A stretch of DNA of 64,000 nucleotides from Pontibacter ramchanderi. Its GTDB lineage: Bacteria; Bacteroidota; Bacteroidia; Cytophagales; Hymenobacteraceae. A program made the position numbers and the translations under genes. Numbering within the stretch: the stretch's first letter is position 1; each line of letters opens with the position of its first letter. The notes beneath the pieces are model-generated. The model was not told the DNA's origin and made no database searches. It worked only from the letters and a program-made list of their open reading frames with translations. Positions 8,441 to 17,020 of the stretch are shown in pieces. The stretch covers positions 1,364,001-1,428,000 of the forward strand of contig NZ_PJMU01000001.1 in NCBI RefSeq assembly GCF_002846395.1. Direction: 5' to 3'.

Positions 8441-9805
8441 ATGGCCATACAAACGCTAAACCCCGCCACAAACGAAGTACTCAAAACTTTTGAGGCCCAC
8501 ACTTCCCAACAGGTAAACCAGAAACTGCAGGCAGCCGATACAGCCTTTCAGCAATGGAAGAACACCAGCTTTGAGGAAAGAGCCCAACTGATGAACCGTT
8601 GCGCGGAGATACTGGAGCAGGAAGCAGACCAATACGGTCGCATCATCACGCTGGAGATGGGCAAGCCATTGAAAGACGCCGTAGCCGAAGTGCAAAAGTG
8701 CGCCAAAGTGTGCCGCTACTATGCCGAGAACGCCGCCGAATTTTTGAAAGACGAGGAAGTGGAGTCCGGCGCCAGCCGAAGCTTGATTGCTTACCAGCCC
8801 CTGGGTGTCGTGCTGGCCGTGATGCCCTGGAACTTCCCTTTCTGGCAGGTTTTCCGTTTCCTGGCCCCTGCCCTGATGGCCGGTAACGTAGGCGTGCTTA
8901 AACATGCTTCCAACGTTCCGCAATGTGCCCTGGCCATCGAGGAGATCATTCGTAAGGCCGGCTTTCCGGAGGATATCTTCCATACCTTGCTGGTAGAGTC
9001 AAAGGCCGTTGACGCGATCATTGAAAACCCGATTGTGAAGGCCGTTACCCTGACCGGCAGCGAAGGGGCTGGCTCCAAAGTGGCCGAAAAAGCGGGTAGC
9101 GAGATCAAGAAAACGGTGCTGGAGCTGGGCGGCAGCGATCCGTTTATCATTCTGGAAGATGCCGACCTCGAAGCCGCTGCCACTACCGCCGTGAAATCGC
9201 GCATGGTGAACACAGGCCAGAGTTGCATTGCTGCCAAGCGCTTTATCGTGGTGGAAGGTATAGCCGATGCCTTTCTGGAGAAGATGAAGGAGAAGATGCA
9301 GGCCTTAAAAACAGGAGACCCCCTTACCGACGACTGCGACTATGGTCCGCTGGCCCGCAAAGACCTGGCCGAAGAGTTGGAGGAGCAGGTGCAGGAATCG
9401 ATCAGGAAAGGCGCTAAAATGGTGCTGGAAGGTGGTCATAAAGAAAAGGACTCTGCTTATTTCAAACCCATGATCATAAAAGATCCTAAACCCGGCTCCC
9501 CCGCTTACGAAGATGAACTGTTTGGTCCCGTCGCTATTGTGTTTGTTGTTCGAGATGAGGACGAGGCGATCCGGATAGCCAACGACCACCGCTACGGCCT
9601 GGCCGGTACGGTCTTCACCAGCGACCATGAGCGCGGCCTGCGGGTGGCACGAAAGGTCGAGACAGGCGCCATGTTCGTCAACGCCATGGTCGCGTCCAGT
9701 CCCGAAATGCCTTTCGGCGGCATTAAAAAGTCAGGCTACGGCCGCGAACTCTCCTACATCGGCATCCGGGAGTTCACAAACCAGAAGAGTATTTGGATTG
9801 GTTGA
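8441..9805 (+). CDS. NAD(P)-dependent aldehyde dehydrogenase, succinate-semialdehyde type
   Basis: A 454-residue aldehyde dehydrogenase of the Sad/GabD-like group, which oxidises succinate semialdehyde or similar aldehydes. Catalytic residues are E228 (LELGGSDP) and C262 (NTGQSCIAAKR); VMPWNFPFWQ and the TLTGSEGAG cofactor segment are also present. The length matches the short Sad-type family. The protein starts MAIQTLNPATNEVL, with a ~258-bp upstream region shared with the divergent arsenosugar operon. The exact substrate cannot be fixed from sequence. A nested inverted repeat begins 3 bp after the stop codon. Confidence 0.9.
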   Translation: MAIQTLNPATNEVLKTFEAHTSQQVNQKLQAADTAFQQWKNTSFEERAQLMNRCAEILEQEADQYGRIITLEMGKPLKDAVAEVQKCAKVCRYYAENAAEFLKDEEVESGASRSLIAYQPLGVVLAVMPWNFPFWQVFRFLAPALMAGNVGVLKHASNVPQCALAIEEIIRKAGFPEDIFHTLLVESKAVDAIIENPIVKAVTLTGSEGAGSKVAEKAGSEIKKTVLELGGSDPFIILEDADLEAAATTAVKSRMVNTGQSCIAAKRFIVVEGIADAFLEKMKEKMQALKTGDPLTDDCDYGPLARKDLAEELEEQVQESIRKGAKMVLEGGHKEKDSAYFKPMIIKDPKPGSPAYEDELFGPVAIVFVVRDEDEAIRIANDHRYGLAGTVFTSDHERGLRVARKVETGAMFVNAMVASSPEMPFGGIKKSGYGRELSYIGIREFTNQKSIWIG

Positions 9806-9807
9806 TG

Positions 9808-10101
9808 GAGTGAGTTAGTGAATGGTTAAATTGTTGACGGTTAAATTGTCGAAGTATTGTCCTATACATGATTCATAGCCAAACTATAGATTTTTTTGTC
9901 ATTTTGACCTGGGGGTAGGGGCCCTCTATTAGGGAGAAATCTGGAATAGTGCCTATCGTTTGAAATAATCCAGATCCCTCAATTCTTTCGGGATGACAAT
10001 TCGAAATCCCTGCTACTTAGTGCACAAGCGTTAATCAAAATTACTTAATCGTACACAGAACAATTTAACCATCAACAATTTAACCATTCACTAACTCACT
10101 C
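9808..10101. repeat. Nested inverted-repeat (MITE/REP-like) element
   Basis: The whole intergenic gap is one symmetrical structure. The outer arms 9808-9849 and 10060-10101 are 42-bp inverted repeats with a single mismatch, each containing two copies of GGTTAAATTGT. Inside them a second imperfect inverted pair runs from about 9895 (TTGTCATTTTGACC and GAGAAATCTGGA) to about 10003 (TCCAGAT and GGGATGACAA). No open frame lies within. The inner sequence looks like the dispersed GAGAAATCT/GTCATTTCGA type of intergenic repeat common in Bacteroidota. It could act as a bidirectional terminator or be a non-autonomous mobile element. Confidence 0.8.
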
Positions 10102-10124
10102 AATCACTCATTCACTCAATAGAA

Positions 10125-10889
10125 TTACGCATACCCTACCACCTTGTAAATAACAAAACCAGCAATCTCGTGAATGATGCGGTGCCAGAGGCGGAAAGCG
10201 TCGGGGTTGGGGATAAGCAACTCGTCGGGGGTATAGCGGAGCTCGGAGGTATAGAAATCGGTTGGGAAAATATCGGTGGCTATACCTGCTTTGTCAAAAC
10301 AGGCTTTGGCGCGACGCATGTGGAAGGCGGATGTCACGAGCAGACGGCGCTTTAATTCGGGATGCTTCTGCAGCACATCGCCAGCGAAGATGGCATTCTG
10401 GTAGGTGTTATCGCTGCGGGTCTCGATCAAGATGTCTTCCTGCGGCACACCTGCCAGCAGCAGAATTTCCTGTAGCATTTCTGCCTCCGGCCGGCGGTCC
10501 AGGGCGACGGTGCCTATACCTCCCGTGATCAGAAATTTGTCTACCTTGCCCATGCGGTAAAGCTTGAGCGGGTGCAGGAAGCGGTCGGCCCCTTTATTGG
10601 TATGCACCCGGTCTTCCGCAAAGCCGATGGCTTGGGTTACACCTGTCAGGATGATGGCGATATCGTAATTTTCCACCTGTTCCAGCGGCACAGCTTTCAG
10701 TTCCCAGGCGCGCATGGTCACGTTCGCCAGGAAAGGATTTGAGAATACCAGCAGTAACACCGTAGCTGAAATCAAGGTATAGCGACGCCATTTGGCCGAT
10801 CGCAGGAATATGGCCAGCAGAAGCAGCACTGCGATCCAGATAATGGGCATCAGGAAATACTGCAGCAGCTTGGAGAGGATAAAGAACAT
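10125..10889 (-). CDS. YdcF/SanA family membrane protein (DUF218)
   Basis: A 254-residue protein with two N-terminal membrane helices (residues 1-20 and about 22-45) and a DUF218 domain. The domain shows DIAIILTG, the GADRFLHPLKLYRMGKV block, FLITGG, PQEDILIETRSDNTYQNA and LLVTSAFHMRRA. Family members are linked to envelope biogenesis and barrier function (ElyC, SanA). The frame stays open to 11009, but the extra 40 residues come from 15-bp tandem repeats (see 10933-11007), so MFFILSKLLQYF at 10889 is preferred. Confidence 0.85.
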   Translation of the reverse strand: MFFILSKLLQYFLMPIIWIAVLLLLAIFLRSAKWRRYTLISATVLLLVFSNPFLANVTMRAWELKAVPLEQVENYDIAIILTGVTQAIGFAEDRVHTNKGADRFLHPLKLYRMGKVDKFLITGGIGTVALDRRPEAEMLQEILLLAGVPQEDILIETRSDNTYQNAIFAGDVLQKHPELKRRLLVTSAFHMRRAKACFDKAGIATDIFPTDFYTSELRYTPDELLIPNPDAFRLWHRIIHEIAGFVIYKVVGYA

Positions 10890-11239
10890 AAGGGTTGTCA
10901 GGTATAGCAGATGCCGCAAAGGTATAAAAGGGTTTTTGACAAAGGAATTTTTGACAAAGAACTGCCTGAAAAAGGACTTTTTGGCAAAAGACTGTTTGAC
11001 AAAAGACAAAAGACTTTTTAATGAACGTCAATCAGATCGTAAACAAAGAGCTATTGGCTTGACTTGAATAAGACGTTGTAACAGAATCTTGCCGGAGCCC
11101 ATCAGGGATAGCGGTATGTAAAGACAGGGCAATTTATGAAGTCTGGTTCAAATAGTATTCTGCCAAAAGCTACATCATCAAAAATCCCTTTGTCCAATAG
11201 TCCTTTGTCTTTTGTCAAAAAAACTCCTTTGTCAAAGAT
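10890..11239. other. Intergenic region with repeats of TTTTGACAAAG
   Basis: This 350-bp gap between two minus-strand genes holds a tandem repeat (10933-11007) and an inverted set of the same words near 11187-11236 (CCTTTGTC, TTTTGTCAAA). The middle part, 11020-11185, shows no gene, though it should hold the promoter of the YdcF gene. Confidence 0.6.
10933..11007. repeat. Five tandem 15-bp units
   Basis: Five consecutive 15-bp units follow the pattern TTTTTGACAAAGGAA with variation. The period matches five codons and, on the minus strand, encodes a repeated SFVKQ-like pentapeptide in frame with the YdcF gene. Inverted copies of the unit occur 180 bp further on. The array may be noncoding, or it may be an in-frame basic N-terminal extension. 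Confidence 0.75.
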
Positions 11240-11467
11240 TTAAAAGAACCTGCGAAAGACCCAGAGCAACAATGAAAGAAGGATGCTCACCAGGATCATG
11301 CTGGTGATGGGCATGTAGAATTTGAAATTCTCGCGCTCCACCCGGATGTCGCCGGGCAGGTTGCCGAACCAGCCGAGCTTGTCGCCTGCCAGCCAGACGA
11401 TCAGACCGATGACGACTATGGCTATACCTATGATCACAATGTATTTTCCGAATGGCTGCATAATCAT
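11240..11467 (-). CDS. DUF2905 small membrane protein
   Basis: A 75-residue protein with two membrane helices (about residues 7-27 and 52-72) and the family motif GNLPGDI in the loop between them. DUF2905 proteins are short, widespread and of unknown role. The second Met (MQPFGKYI, 11461) is an equally good start. The gene stands alone on the minus strand, divergent from topB. Confidence 0.88.
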   Translation of the reverse strand: MIMQPFGKYIVIIGIAIVVIGLIVWLAGDKLGWFGNLPGDIRVERENFKFYMPITSMILVSILLSLLLWVFRRFF

Positions 11468-11505
11468 TTTATTTAACGTTCAGACCTTACTTAGGGCAAA
11501 GCAAG

Positions 11506-11538
11506 TTTAGGGATTTATACCTTAAAAGCGTAAATTTG
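11506..11538 (+). promoter_or_regulatory. Possible Bacteroidota promoter of topB
   Basis: A TAAATTTG at 11531-11538 matches the Bacteroidota -7 consensus TAnnTTTG. A TTTA at 11506-11509 stands 21 bp upstream in the place of the -33 TTTG. Transcription would begin near 11545, after the first possible TTG start, supporting translation from 11572. Confidence 0.4.
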
Positions 11539-11571
11539 AATGTTAGAGTCACCCTAAAATTACCCTATACC

Positions 11572-14025
11572 TTGAAAGTTTGCATTGCTGAGAAACCGAG
11601 TGTCGCCCGTGAGATAGCCAACGTAATTGGTGCCAAAACCAGAAAGGATGGCTATTACGAGGGTAACGGCTATCAGGTCACCTGGACTTTCGGCCACTTC
11701 TGCACCTTGCGTGAGCCCGACGATTACCGCCCCGAGTGGAAACGCTGGAGCCTTTACGACCTGCCCATGCTGCCCGAGAGGTATGGCATCAAGCTGATGC
11801 AGGACAAGGGTGTGGTGCAGCAGTTCAACATCATCAAAAAGCTGCTCGACAATGCTGAAGAGGTGATCAACTGCGGTGACGCCGGCCAGGAAGGGGAAGT
11901 GATTCAGCGCTGGGTGCTCACCGAGGCCAACTACCGCAAGCCTTTCAAGCGCCTCTGGATCTCCTCGCTCACCGAAGACGCCATCCGGCAGGGTTTTGCC
12001 CGACTGCGCGAAGGCTCCGAATTCGATTCACTTTACCAGGCCGGTAAAAGCCGCGCCATCGGCGACTGGCTGCTGGGCCTGAACGCCACACGGCTCTTCA
12101 CGCTCAAGTATGCGCAGGGCCGGCAGACGCTCTCCATTGGGCGGGTGCAGACCCCTACCCTGGCCATGATCGTGAACCGCCACCACGAGATCGCCAACTT
12201 TGTGCCGCAGGCTTACTGGGAACTCAAAACCGTATACCGCGACACGACTTTTTCAAGCACCAACGGCCGCTTCCACAAAGAGGAAGAGGGTCAGCAGATA
12301 CTGGAGGCCATTCAAAAGGATGAACTCACCATCACCGACATCGAGACAAAGAAAGGCACTGAAAGTCCACCCAAGCTGTTTGACCTGACCTCGCTGCAGA
12401 TCGAGTGCAACAACAAGCTGAGCATGTCGGCCGACGAAACGCTCAAGACCATCCAGAGTCTCTATGAGAAGAAGGTGGTGTCTTACCCGCGTGTGGACAC
12501 GGTGTTTCTGCCAGACGATATCTACCCGAAGATTCCGGGCATTTTGCAGGGTCTGAGCGGCTATCAGCAGGAAGTGGCCCCTTTGCTGCAAAGCAAGATC
12601 CGGAAGAGCAAAAAAGTATTCAACAACAACAAAGTAACTGATCACCACGCCATTATACCTACCGGCGCACAAGCCAGTCTGTATGGGCGCGAGGCAGAGG
12701 TATACGATATCATTACGCGTCGCTTTCTGGCCGCTTTTTATCCGGATTGTATTGTGAGCAACACGACCGTGATGGCAGAATCAGCAGGCTATACCTTCCG
12801 GGTACGAGGCAAGCAAATCCTGGAACCGGGCTGGCGTGTGCTGTATGGTGCGGAAGACGTGAAATCAGACAGCAGCACGGCCAAGGACGGTAACAAAGAG
12901 GAAGAGGAAACCGCCGGAATCCTGCCCAATTTCGAGAAAGGCGAGCACGGTCCGCATGCGCCACTGCTAGACAAAAAATGGACGAACCCACCAAAGGAAT
13001 ACACTGAGGCCACCCTGCTGCGTGCCATGGAAACTGCCGGACGCCAGATTGACGACGAGGAGCTGAAAGAGGCGCTGAAGGAAAACGGCATTGGCCGACC
13101 TTCTACCCGCGCGGCCATCATCGAAACGCTGTTCAAGCGCCAGTACATCCGCAAAGACAAAAAGAAAATCGTGCCGACGCAAATGGGCATCGACCTGATC
13201 GGTGTGATCCGCAACCAGACGCTCAAGTCGGCGGAGATGACCGGACAGTGGGAGCGCAAGCTGCGCCAGATCGAGGGCGGCAGCTTTAAGGCCGAGGCTT
13301 TTCTGCAGGAGCTGCAGGAGTTTGTGGTGAGTCTGGTGCAGGAGGTAAAGTATGACAAAGCCACTGTGACCATGGAGGCGCAGCCGGAGCCTGCCCCCGC
13401 AAAAGGAGGAGCTGCCAAAGCCGGAAAAGAAAAGGGCGCCTCTAAAAAGCCGAAAGCCGAGGCTATACCTGGTGCAGGCCTGGGCGCCTGCCCTGCCTGC
13501 GGCGAAGGGCACATTCTGAAAGGATCAAAAGCCTACGGCTGCATCCGCTTCAAAGAGGGCTGCCGTTTTCTAATTCCGATCGAGCTGCAAGGCAAGGCCA
13601 TCACCGACAAACAAATCACAGCCCTGCTCAGCAAAGGCAAGTCGCCTGTGATCAAAGGATTTAAAGACGAACAAGGCAACAGCTTTGACGCCAGCCTGAA
13701 ACTCGACAGCAACAAGCAACTTGTGTTCGAGAAAGCGGAAAAAGCCCCGGAGGTTGATCCATTCGCGACATGCCCGAGATGCCAGCAGGGCAGTATGCTC
13801 AAAGGCAAGACCGCCTATGGCTGCAGCCGCTTCCGGGAAGGCTGTCAATTTGTAGTGCCTTTTGAGATGGGTGGCAAACAACTTAACGATAAGCAGATTG
13901 CTACCTTGCTCACCAAAGGCAAAACCGGCAAAATCAAAGGCTTTACCTCAGCCAAGACTGGTAATTCCTTCGATGCAGCCCTCACCATTAACGATAACTG
14001 GCAAGTTGTATACCTGCTAAACTAG
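11572..14025 (+). CDS. topB: DNA topoisomerase III (type IA)
   Basis: A type IA topoisomerase of 817 residues that passes single DNA strands and usually works with RecQ helicases in decatenation. It starts at a TTG (MKVCIAEKPSVAREIANV, the family's canonical start); the frame is open from another TTG at 11536 that adds 12 unrelated residues. The TOPRIM segment shows INCGDAGQEGEVIQRW. The active-site tyrosine is Y305 in SYPRVDT. The C-terminus carries a Lys/Ala-rich linker, then two similar repeats, each with a Cys-x2-Cys pair and a GC-[IS]-RF-[KR]-EGC segment, at about residues 640-665 and 733-760. These are likely zinc or DNA-binding repeats. Confidence 0.95.
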   Translation: MKVCIAEKPSVAREIANVIGAKTRKDGYYEGNGYQVTWTFGHFCTLREPDDYRPEWKRWSLYDLPMLPERYGIKLMQDKGVVQQFNIIKKLLDNAEEVINCGDAGQEGEVIQRWVLTEANYRKPFKRLWISSLTEDAIRQGFARLREGSEFDSLYQAGKSRAIGDWLLGLNATRLFTLKYAQGRQTLSIGRVQTPTLAMIVNRHHEIANFVPQAYWELKTVYRDTTFSSTNGRFHKEEEGQQILEAIQKDELTITDIETKKGTESPPKLFDLTSLQIECNNKLSMSADETLKTIQSLYEKKVVSYPRVDTVFLPDDIYPKIPGILQGLSGYQQEVAPLLQSKIRKSKKVFNNNKVTDHHAIIPTGAQASLYGREAEVYDIITRRFLAAFYPDCIVSNTTVMAESAGYTFRVRGKQILEPGWRVLYGAEDVKSDSSTAKDGNKEEEETAGILPNFEKGEHGPHAPLLDKKWTNPPKEYTEATLLRAMETAGRQIDDEELKEALKENGIGRPSTRAAIIETLFKRQYIRKDKKKIVPTQMGIDLIGVIRNQTLKSAEMTGQWERKLRQIEGGSFKAEAFLQELQEFVVSLVQEVKYDKATVTMEAQPEPAPAKGGAAKAGKEKGASKKPKAEAIPGAGLGACPACGEGHILKGSKAYGCIRFKEGCRFLIPIELQGKAITDKQITALLSKGKSPVIKGFKDEQGNSFDASLKLDSNKQLVFEKAEKAPEVDPFATCPRCQQGSMLKGKTAYGCSRFREGCQFVVPFEMGGKQLNDKQIATLLTKGKTGKIKGFTSAKTGNSFDAALTINDNWQVVYLLN

Positions 14026-14065
14026 GCAACTACCCGGTAACAGGTATAGCCTACAGGTATACAAC

Positions 14066-14467
14066 TTACTTCACCGAGAAAAGCACTTCATCGGTTGCCA
14101 CGTTCGTGCGGTAGTCTGTGGCGTCGATCCTTAAGGTATAGTCGCCCTGTGGCAGTTCGGTGGCGCTGAGGAGCGTATCAAATTCCAGGATCTTCTTATC
14201 GGGCATCGTAGTGAAGTTGATGTGATCTGCATCGCCTCCGACAGCCCGCACTCGCACCTGCAACTCCTTCACTTTGTCCTTGTCAGAAGCTGTCAGTTTT
14301 ACCCGAAGGCCAGAAGACTTCAACAGCTTTTGGTTGTTGGTCGGATTCCGGATCGTCAGCGCAGGCTTGGAACCATCCGGTTGCAGGCTCCCATCCTCAA
14401 ACACATCTTCACATGCCGTTAAAGAAACGACAGCAACCACTGAGGCCAGCAATTTTGTAAATTTCAT
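14066..14467 (-). CDS. Hypothetical lipoprotein with Ig-like fold
   Basis: A 133-residue lipoprotein. The signal ends SLTACED, Cys about residue 19, and the acidic residue after Cys is common in Bacteroidota surface lipoproteins. The rest is beta-rich (LTIRNPTNNQKLL, LRVKLTASDKDKVKELQVRV, DYTLRIDATDYRTNV), resembling Ig-like DUF4625-type domains. The start at 14467 gives a clean signal; upstream codons to 14545 are a shadow. It converges with topB. Partner and role are unknown. Confidence 0.8.
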   Translation of the reverse strand: MKFTKLLASVVAVVSLTACEDVFEDGSLQPDGSKPALTIRNPTNNQKLLKSSGLRVKLTASDKDKVKELQVRVRAVGGDADHINFTTMPDKKILEFDTLLSATELPQGDYTLRIDATDYRTNVATDEVLFSVK

Positions 14468-14900
14468 AAAATAGTAACTAACGTAAAAGTCTAAAGGCCC
14501 GCAAGTTACTAAATCAGTATAATTTACAAAAGACAAAAAGTACAAATTTTATCTAATAACAAAAACAGATTAAGCTGCTTTTTAAAACAATAAACCTCAC
14601 ATAATTAACTTTATTTCAAACACAAACAACATATATCGAATTCACTCTAAAAACAGCCCGCATCCTATAATTCAATTTTATCTATATAACCTAACTCAGT
14701 TTATCAATATTCTTACACAATTTACAATTGCACTGATTTCATGCAGGCAAAGGTTCTAAATTACCACTTCTGTGTTTCACTCTCCCTCCCGACACCTTCA
14801 ATAACTTAAAAGCACTATAACCGTAAAAAATACCTGCGCACCTTTTTAGGGGAAGCATTTGAATTGTTCTTTTTTTTAAACCTAAAATTTAACGAAAGCT
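14468..14900. other. AT-rich intergenic region
   Basis: There is no open frame of interest in 433 bp. It is markedly AT-rich compared with its flanks. It must hold divergent promoters for the lipoprotein at 14066 and the low-complexity protein at 14901. A TTTG at 14858 followed after 21 bp by TAAAATTT loosely resembles a Bacteroidota promoter, but the start site would then almost coincide with the ATG. Confidence 0.5.
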
Positions 14901-15854
14901 ATGAGAAGCTATGAAAATTCGGGTTCAAACCCATACAATGACAACTTCAGGACTGAGAGCAGAGGCTCAGCAAGAAACTATTATTCAGGAGATTATGACC
15001 CAAGCAGCCGTTTAAGAGGTTCTTACGGAAGCTCATCTTCGGGCTCTTCCCGTTCAGGTGACTTCGGTAGCGGACGCGACAGCTATTCTACCTCGGGCTA
15101 CGGTGGCACATCAACTTATGGCCGCTCAGCCGGCAGCTCAAACTACGGCTCCGGTTCTACATATGGCTCTGGCTCAAACTACGGCTCTGGCTCTAACCGC
15201 CGCTACGGCAGCAGCGACTGGGATTCTTCTAATCGCTATGCCGATCGCGACGCCTGGGATCGTGGCTCAGACGAGGTGAAATCATGGTTCGGCGACGATG
15301 ACGCAGAGCGCAGAAGAAGAATGGATGACATGCGTGACCGTGGCAGCGACAGCTATCGTTCAAACCGCGGCTACAGTGGTTCATCTAACTATAGCGGCTC
15401 CAACTATGGTGGCTCTAACTATGGTTCAGGCTCATCAAACTATGGTTCAGGCTACGGTTCAACCGGAAGCTACGGCTCTGGTTCAACTGGCTACGGTTCA
15501 GGCAGCTATGGCTCCAGCTCTTCTAACTACGGCTCCGGCTCTTCTAACTACGGTTCGGGCTATGGTAGCGGAAGCAGCTACGGTTCATCTAACTATGGCA
15601 GCAGCAGAAGCTCCAGCGACTGGGATCGTGACAGAGATCATGAAAGGGGCTTCTTTGACCGCGCAGGCGATGAAATAAAATCATGGTTCGGCGACGAAGA
15701 AGCAGAACGCAGAAGAAGAATGGACGAAATGCGCGACAGAGACCACGACAGCGACTATAACAGCCGCTACAGAACACATACCAGCTACGGCAATACCTAC
15801 AGTGGTCCTCCGTACTCTTATGGTTCATCTTCCCGCAGAGACTACGAATGGTAA
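14901..15854 (+). CDS. Gly/Ser/Tyr-rich low-complexity protein with two SWFGD boxes
   Basis: A 317-residue protein without signal peptide or membrane segment. Two nearly identical charged boxes, from about residues 124 and 257, read DE[VI]KSWFGD followed by a run of Ala-Glu-Arg and a basic RRRRMD helix. Around and between them are long stretches of repeated SNYGSG, GYGSGS and similar words, comparable in composition to the [G/S]Y[G/S] low-complexity domains of eukaryotic FUS. SWFGD boxes occur in stress-associated proteins of related bacteria; that is recall, not proof. A condensate-forming or surface-coating role is speculative. The gene is followed by a strong terminator and is monocistronic. 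Confidence 0.85.
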   Translation: MRSYENSGSNPYNDNFRTESRGSARNYYSGDYDPSSRLRGSYGSSSSGSSRSGDFGSGRDSYSTSGYGGTSTYGRSAGSSNYGSGSTYGSGSNYGSGSNRRYGSSDWDSSNRYADRDAWDRGSDEVKSWFGDDDAERRRRMDDMRDRGSDSYRSNRGYSGSSNYSGSNYGGSNYGSGSSNYGSGYGSTGSYGSGSTGYGSGSYGSSSSNYGSGSSNYGSGYGSGSSYGSSNYGSSRSSSDWDRDRDHERGFFDRAGDEIKSWFGDEEAERRRRMDEMRDRDHDSDYNSRYRTHTSYGNTYSGPPYSYGSSSRRDYEW

Positions 15855-15909
15855 AGAGCAGGTAACGACTTATTAGTCAATTACCTGACCTATATATTCA
15901 TTAAAACTG

Positions 15910-15941
15910 AAAAAGCCCGGCCAACTTTGGCCGGGCTTTTT
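15910..15941 (+). terminator. Rho-independent terminator
   Basis: Perfect 13-bp arms AAAAAGCCCGGCC / GGCCGGGCTTTTT with a 6-nt loop lie 55 bp after the low-complexity protein gene. The structure is near-symmetrical and could also end antisense transcripts. Confidence 0.88.
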
Positions 15942-16045
15942 GCATAAGAAAAATAGTACAATTTATATATATCCTCCCTTGACCTGTTTTTTCCTTCTAA
16001 GTAATTTCACCCTCATTAAACCAACCTCAAAAACAGGTATTTTCT

Positions 16046-16669
16046 ATGAAACGATTCTTATTAGCCATGTGCTGCCTGGTGCTTGTCACAGGCACTGGTT
16101 TTGCCCAACAGTTAGGTTTTAAAGGGGGCGCTACCTATACCACCTTCAGCGGCGCCGATACCGACAATTATAAGTATCGCGTGGGGTACACCGGTGGTAT
16201 ATTCCTGCAGAAGCATTTTAACAACATGATGGCCATGCAACTAGAAGCGCTATACACTTCCAAAGGGGCCCGTCGCGAAATCTACTCAGGCAGCAACCTG
16301 CAAACAGCCGAGGTGTTCAAGCTCAACTACATCGATATCCCAGTGCTCTTCCACGTTTCGGCCAGTGGTGTCTTTTTTGACCTGGGCCCGCAGGTGTCTT
16401 TTATCTACAACGCCAGCCATGTACACGAAGCGCACTCCAGCAGCGGCGACAAGATCGTGACAACCAAGCATAACATCTCCGACAACCCGTATACCATAGA
16501 CTTCGCCTATGTGGGTTCTGTGGGCTACCGTGCTACCAACGGCCTGGGTCTTGAGGTGCGCTATACCGGTGGTCTGAAAAAGATCGACGATGAAGGGGCT
16601 TTTGTGAACCGCGAGCGCCGAAACTCCGGCTTCAGCCTCATGCTAAGCTACCTGCTCGGCGGACGCTAG
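16046..16669 (+). CDS. Outer-membrane beta-barrel protein (porin-family/PorT-like)
   Basis: A 207-residue protein with a signal peptide (MKRFLLAMCCLVLVTGTGFAQ), then alternating amphipathic strands typical of the small outer-membrane beta-barrel family (FKGGATYTTFSG, GYTGGIFLQKHF, MQLEALYTSKGA, YIDIPVLFHV). It ends with a strand in LMLSYLLGGR. The IPVLFH strand and the LGPQVSF strand are hallmarks of the PF13568-type barrel. It probably has eight strands. The function is unknown; the gene is monocistronic and followed by a terminator. Confidence 0.88.
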   Translation: MKRFLLAMCCLVLVTGTGFAQQLGFKGGATYTTFSGADTDNYKYRVGYTGGIFLQKHFNNMMAMQLEALYTSKGARREIYSGSNLQTAEVFKLNYIDIPVLFHVSASGVFFDLGPQVSFIYNASHVHEAHSSSGDKIVTTKHNISDNPYTIDFAYVGSVGYRATNGLGLEVRYTGGLKKIDDEGAFVNRERRNSGFSLMLSYLLGGR

Positions 16670-16691
16670 ACAATACGTTTCCCAATTGTGA

Positions 16692-16718
16692 AGCCCTCCC
16701 AACCCGGAGGGCTTTTTT
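16692..16718 (+). terminator. Rho-independent terminator after beta-barrel gene
   Basis: An 8-bp stem AGCCCTCC / GGAGGGCT with a 6-nt loop is followed by TTTTT, about 22 bp after the stop codon. Confidence 0.8.
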
Positions 16719-16946
16719 ATTTGCCCTTAGCTGCCTAAGGTATAGCAAATTGTTTTTATAACTGGCATTGGCACAGCTATACCTGTTCGCGTTCATTATG
16801 CCTATACCTAGCAGATAATCTCTGCCTTCAGGCATTGTCTCACCGATAGCTGACTTACCGGTAAATATATTTTCAAGGTCAAACCCAGCCGAAAAAGGCA
16901 GTTGCCGATTTGCTGGAATTAAACAGCTGCAGCATGGCTTAAAAAC

Positions 16947-16976
16947 ACAAAACCCTCACAGATGCGAGGGTTTTGT
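16947..16976 (-). terminator. Terminator of the carbonic anhydrase operon
   Basis: Perfect 11-bp arms ACAAAACCCTC / GAGGGTTTTGT surround an 8-nt loop. On the minus strand the AAAA-rich arm yields a U-rich end. It lies 45 bp past the carbonic anhydrase stop. Confidence 0.75.
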
Positions 16977-17020
16977 CCGATATACATGAATCGGTAGGTA
17001 TAGGTAGTAGCAGTTCTTCG

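Larger units (their letters stand above)
16670..17020. other. Intergenic region between convergent genes
   Basis: This region contains the two terminators at its ends. Between them are three copies of the GGTATAG/CTATACC heptamer (about 16739, 16778 and 16801). No credible gene is present. Confidence 0.5.

Noticed and set aside
15400..15600. CRISPR-like short repeats
   Set aside because: The repeats are in-frame codons for SNYGSG-type residues without uniform spacers.
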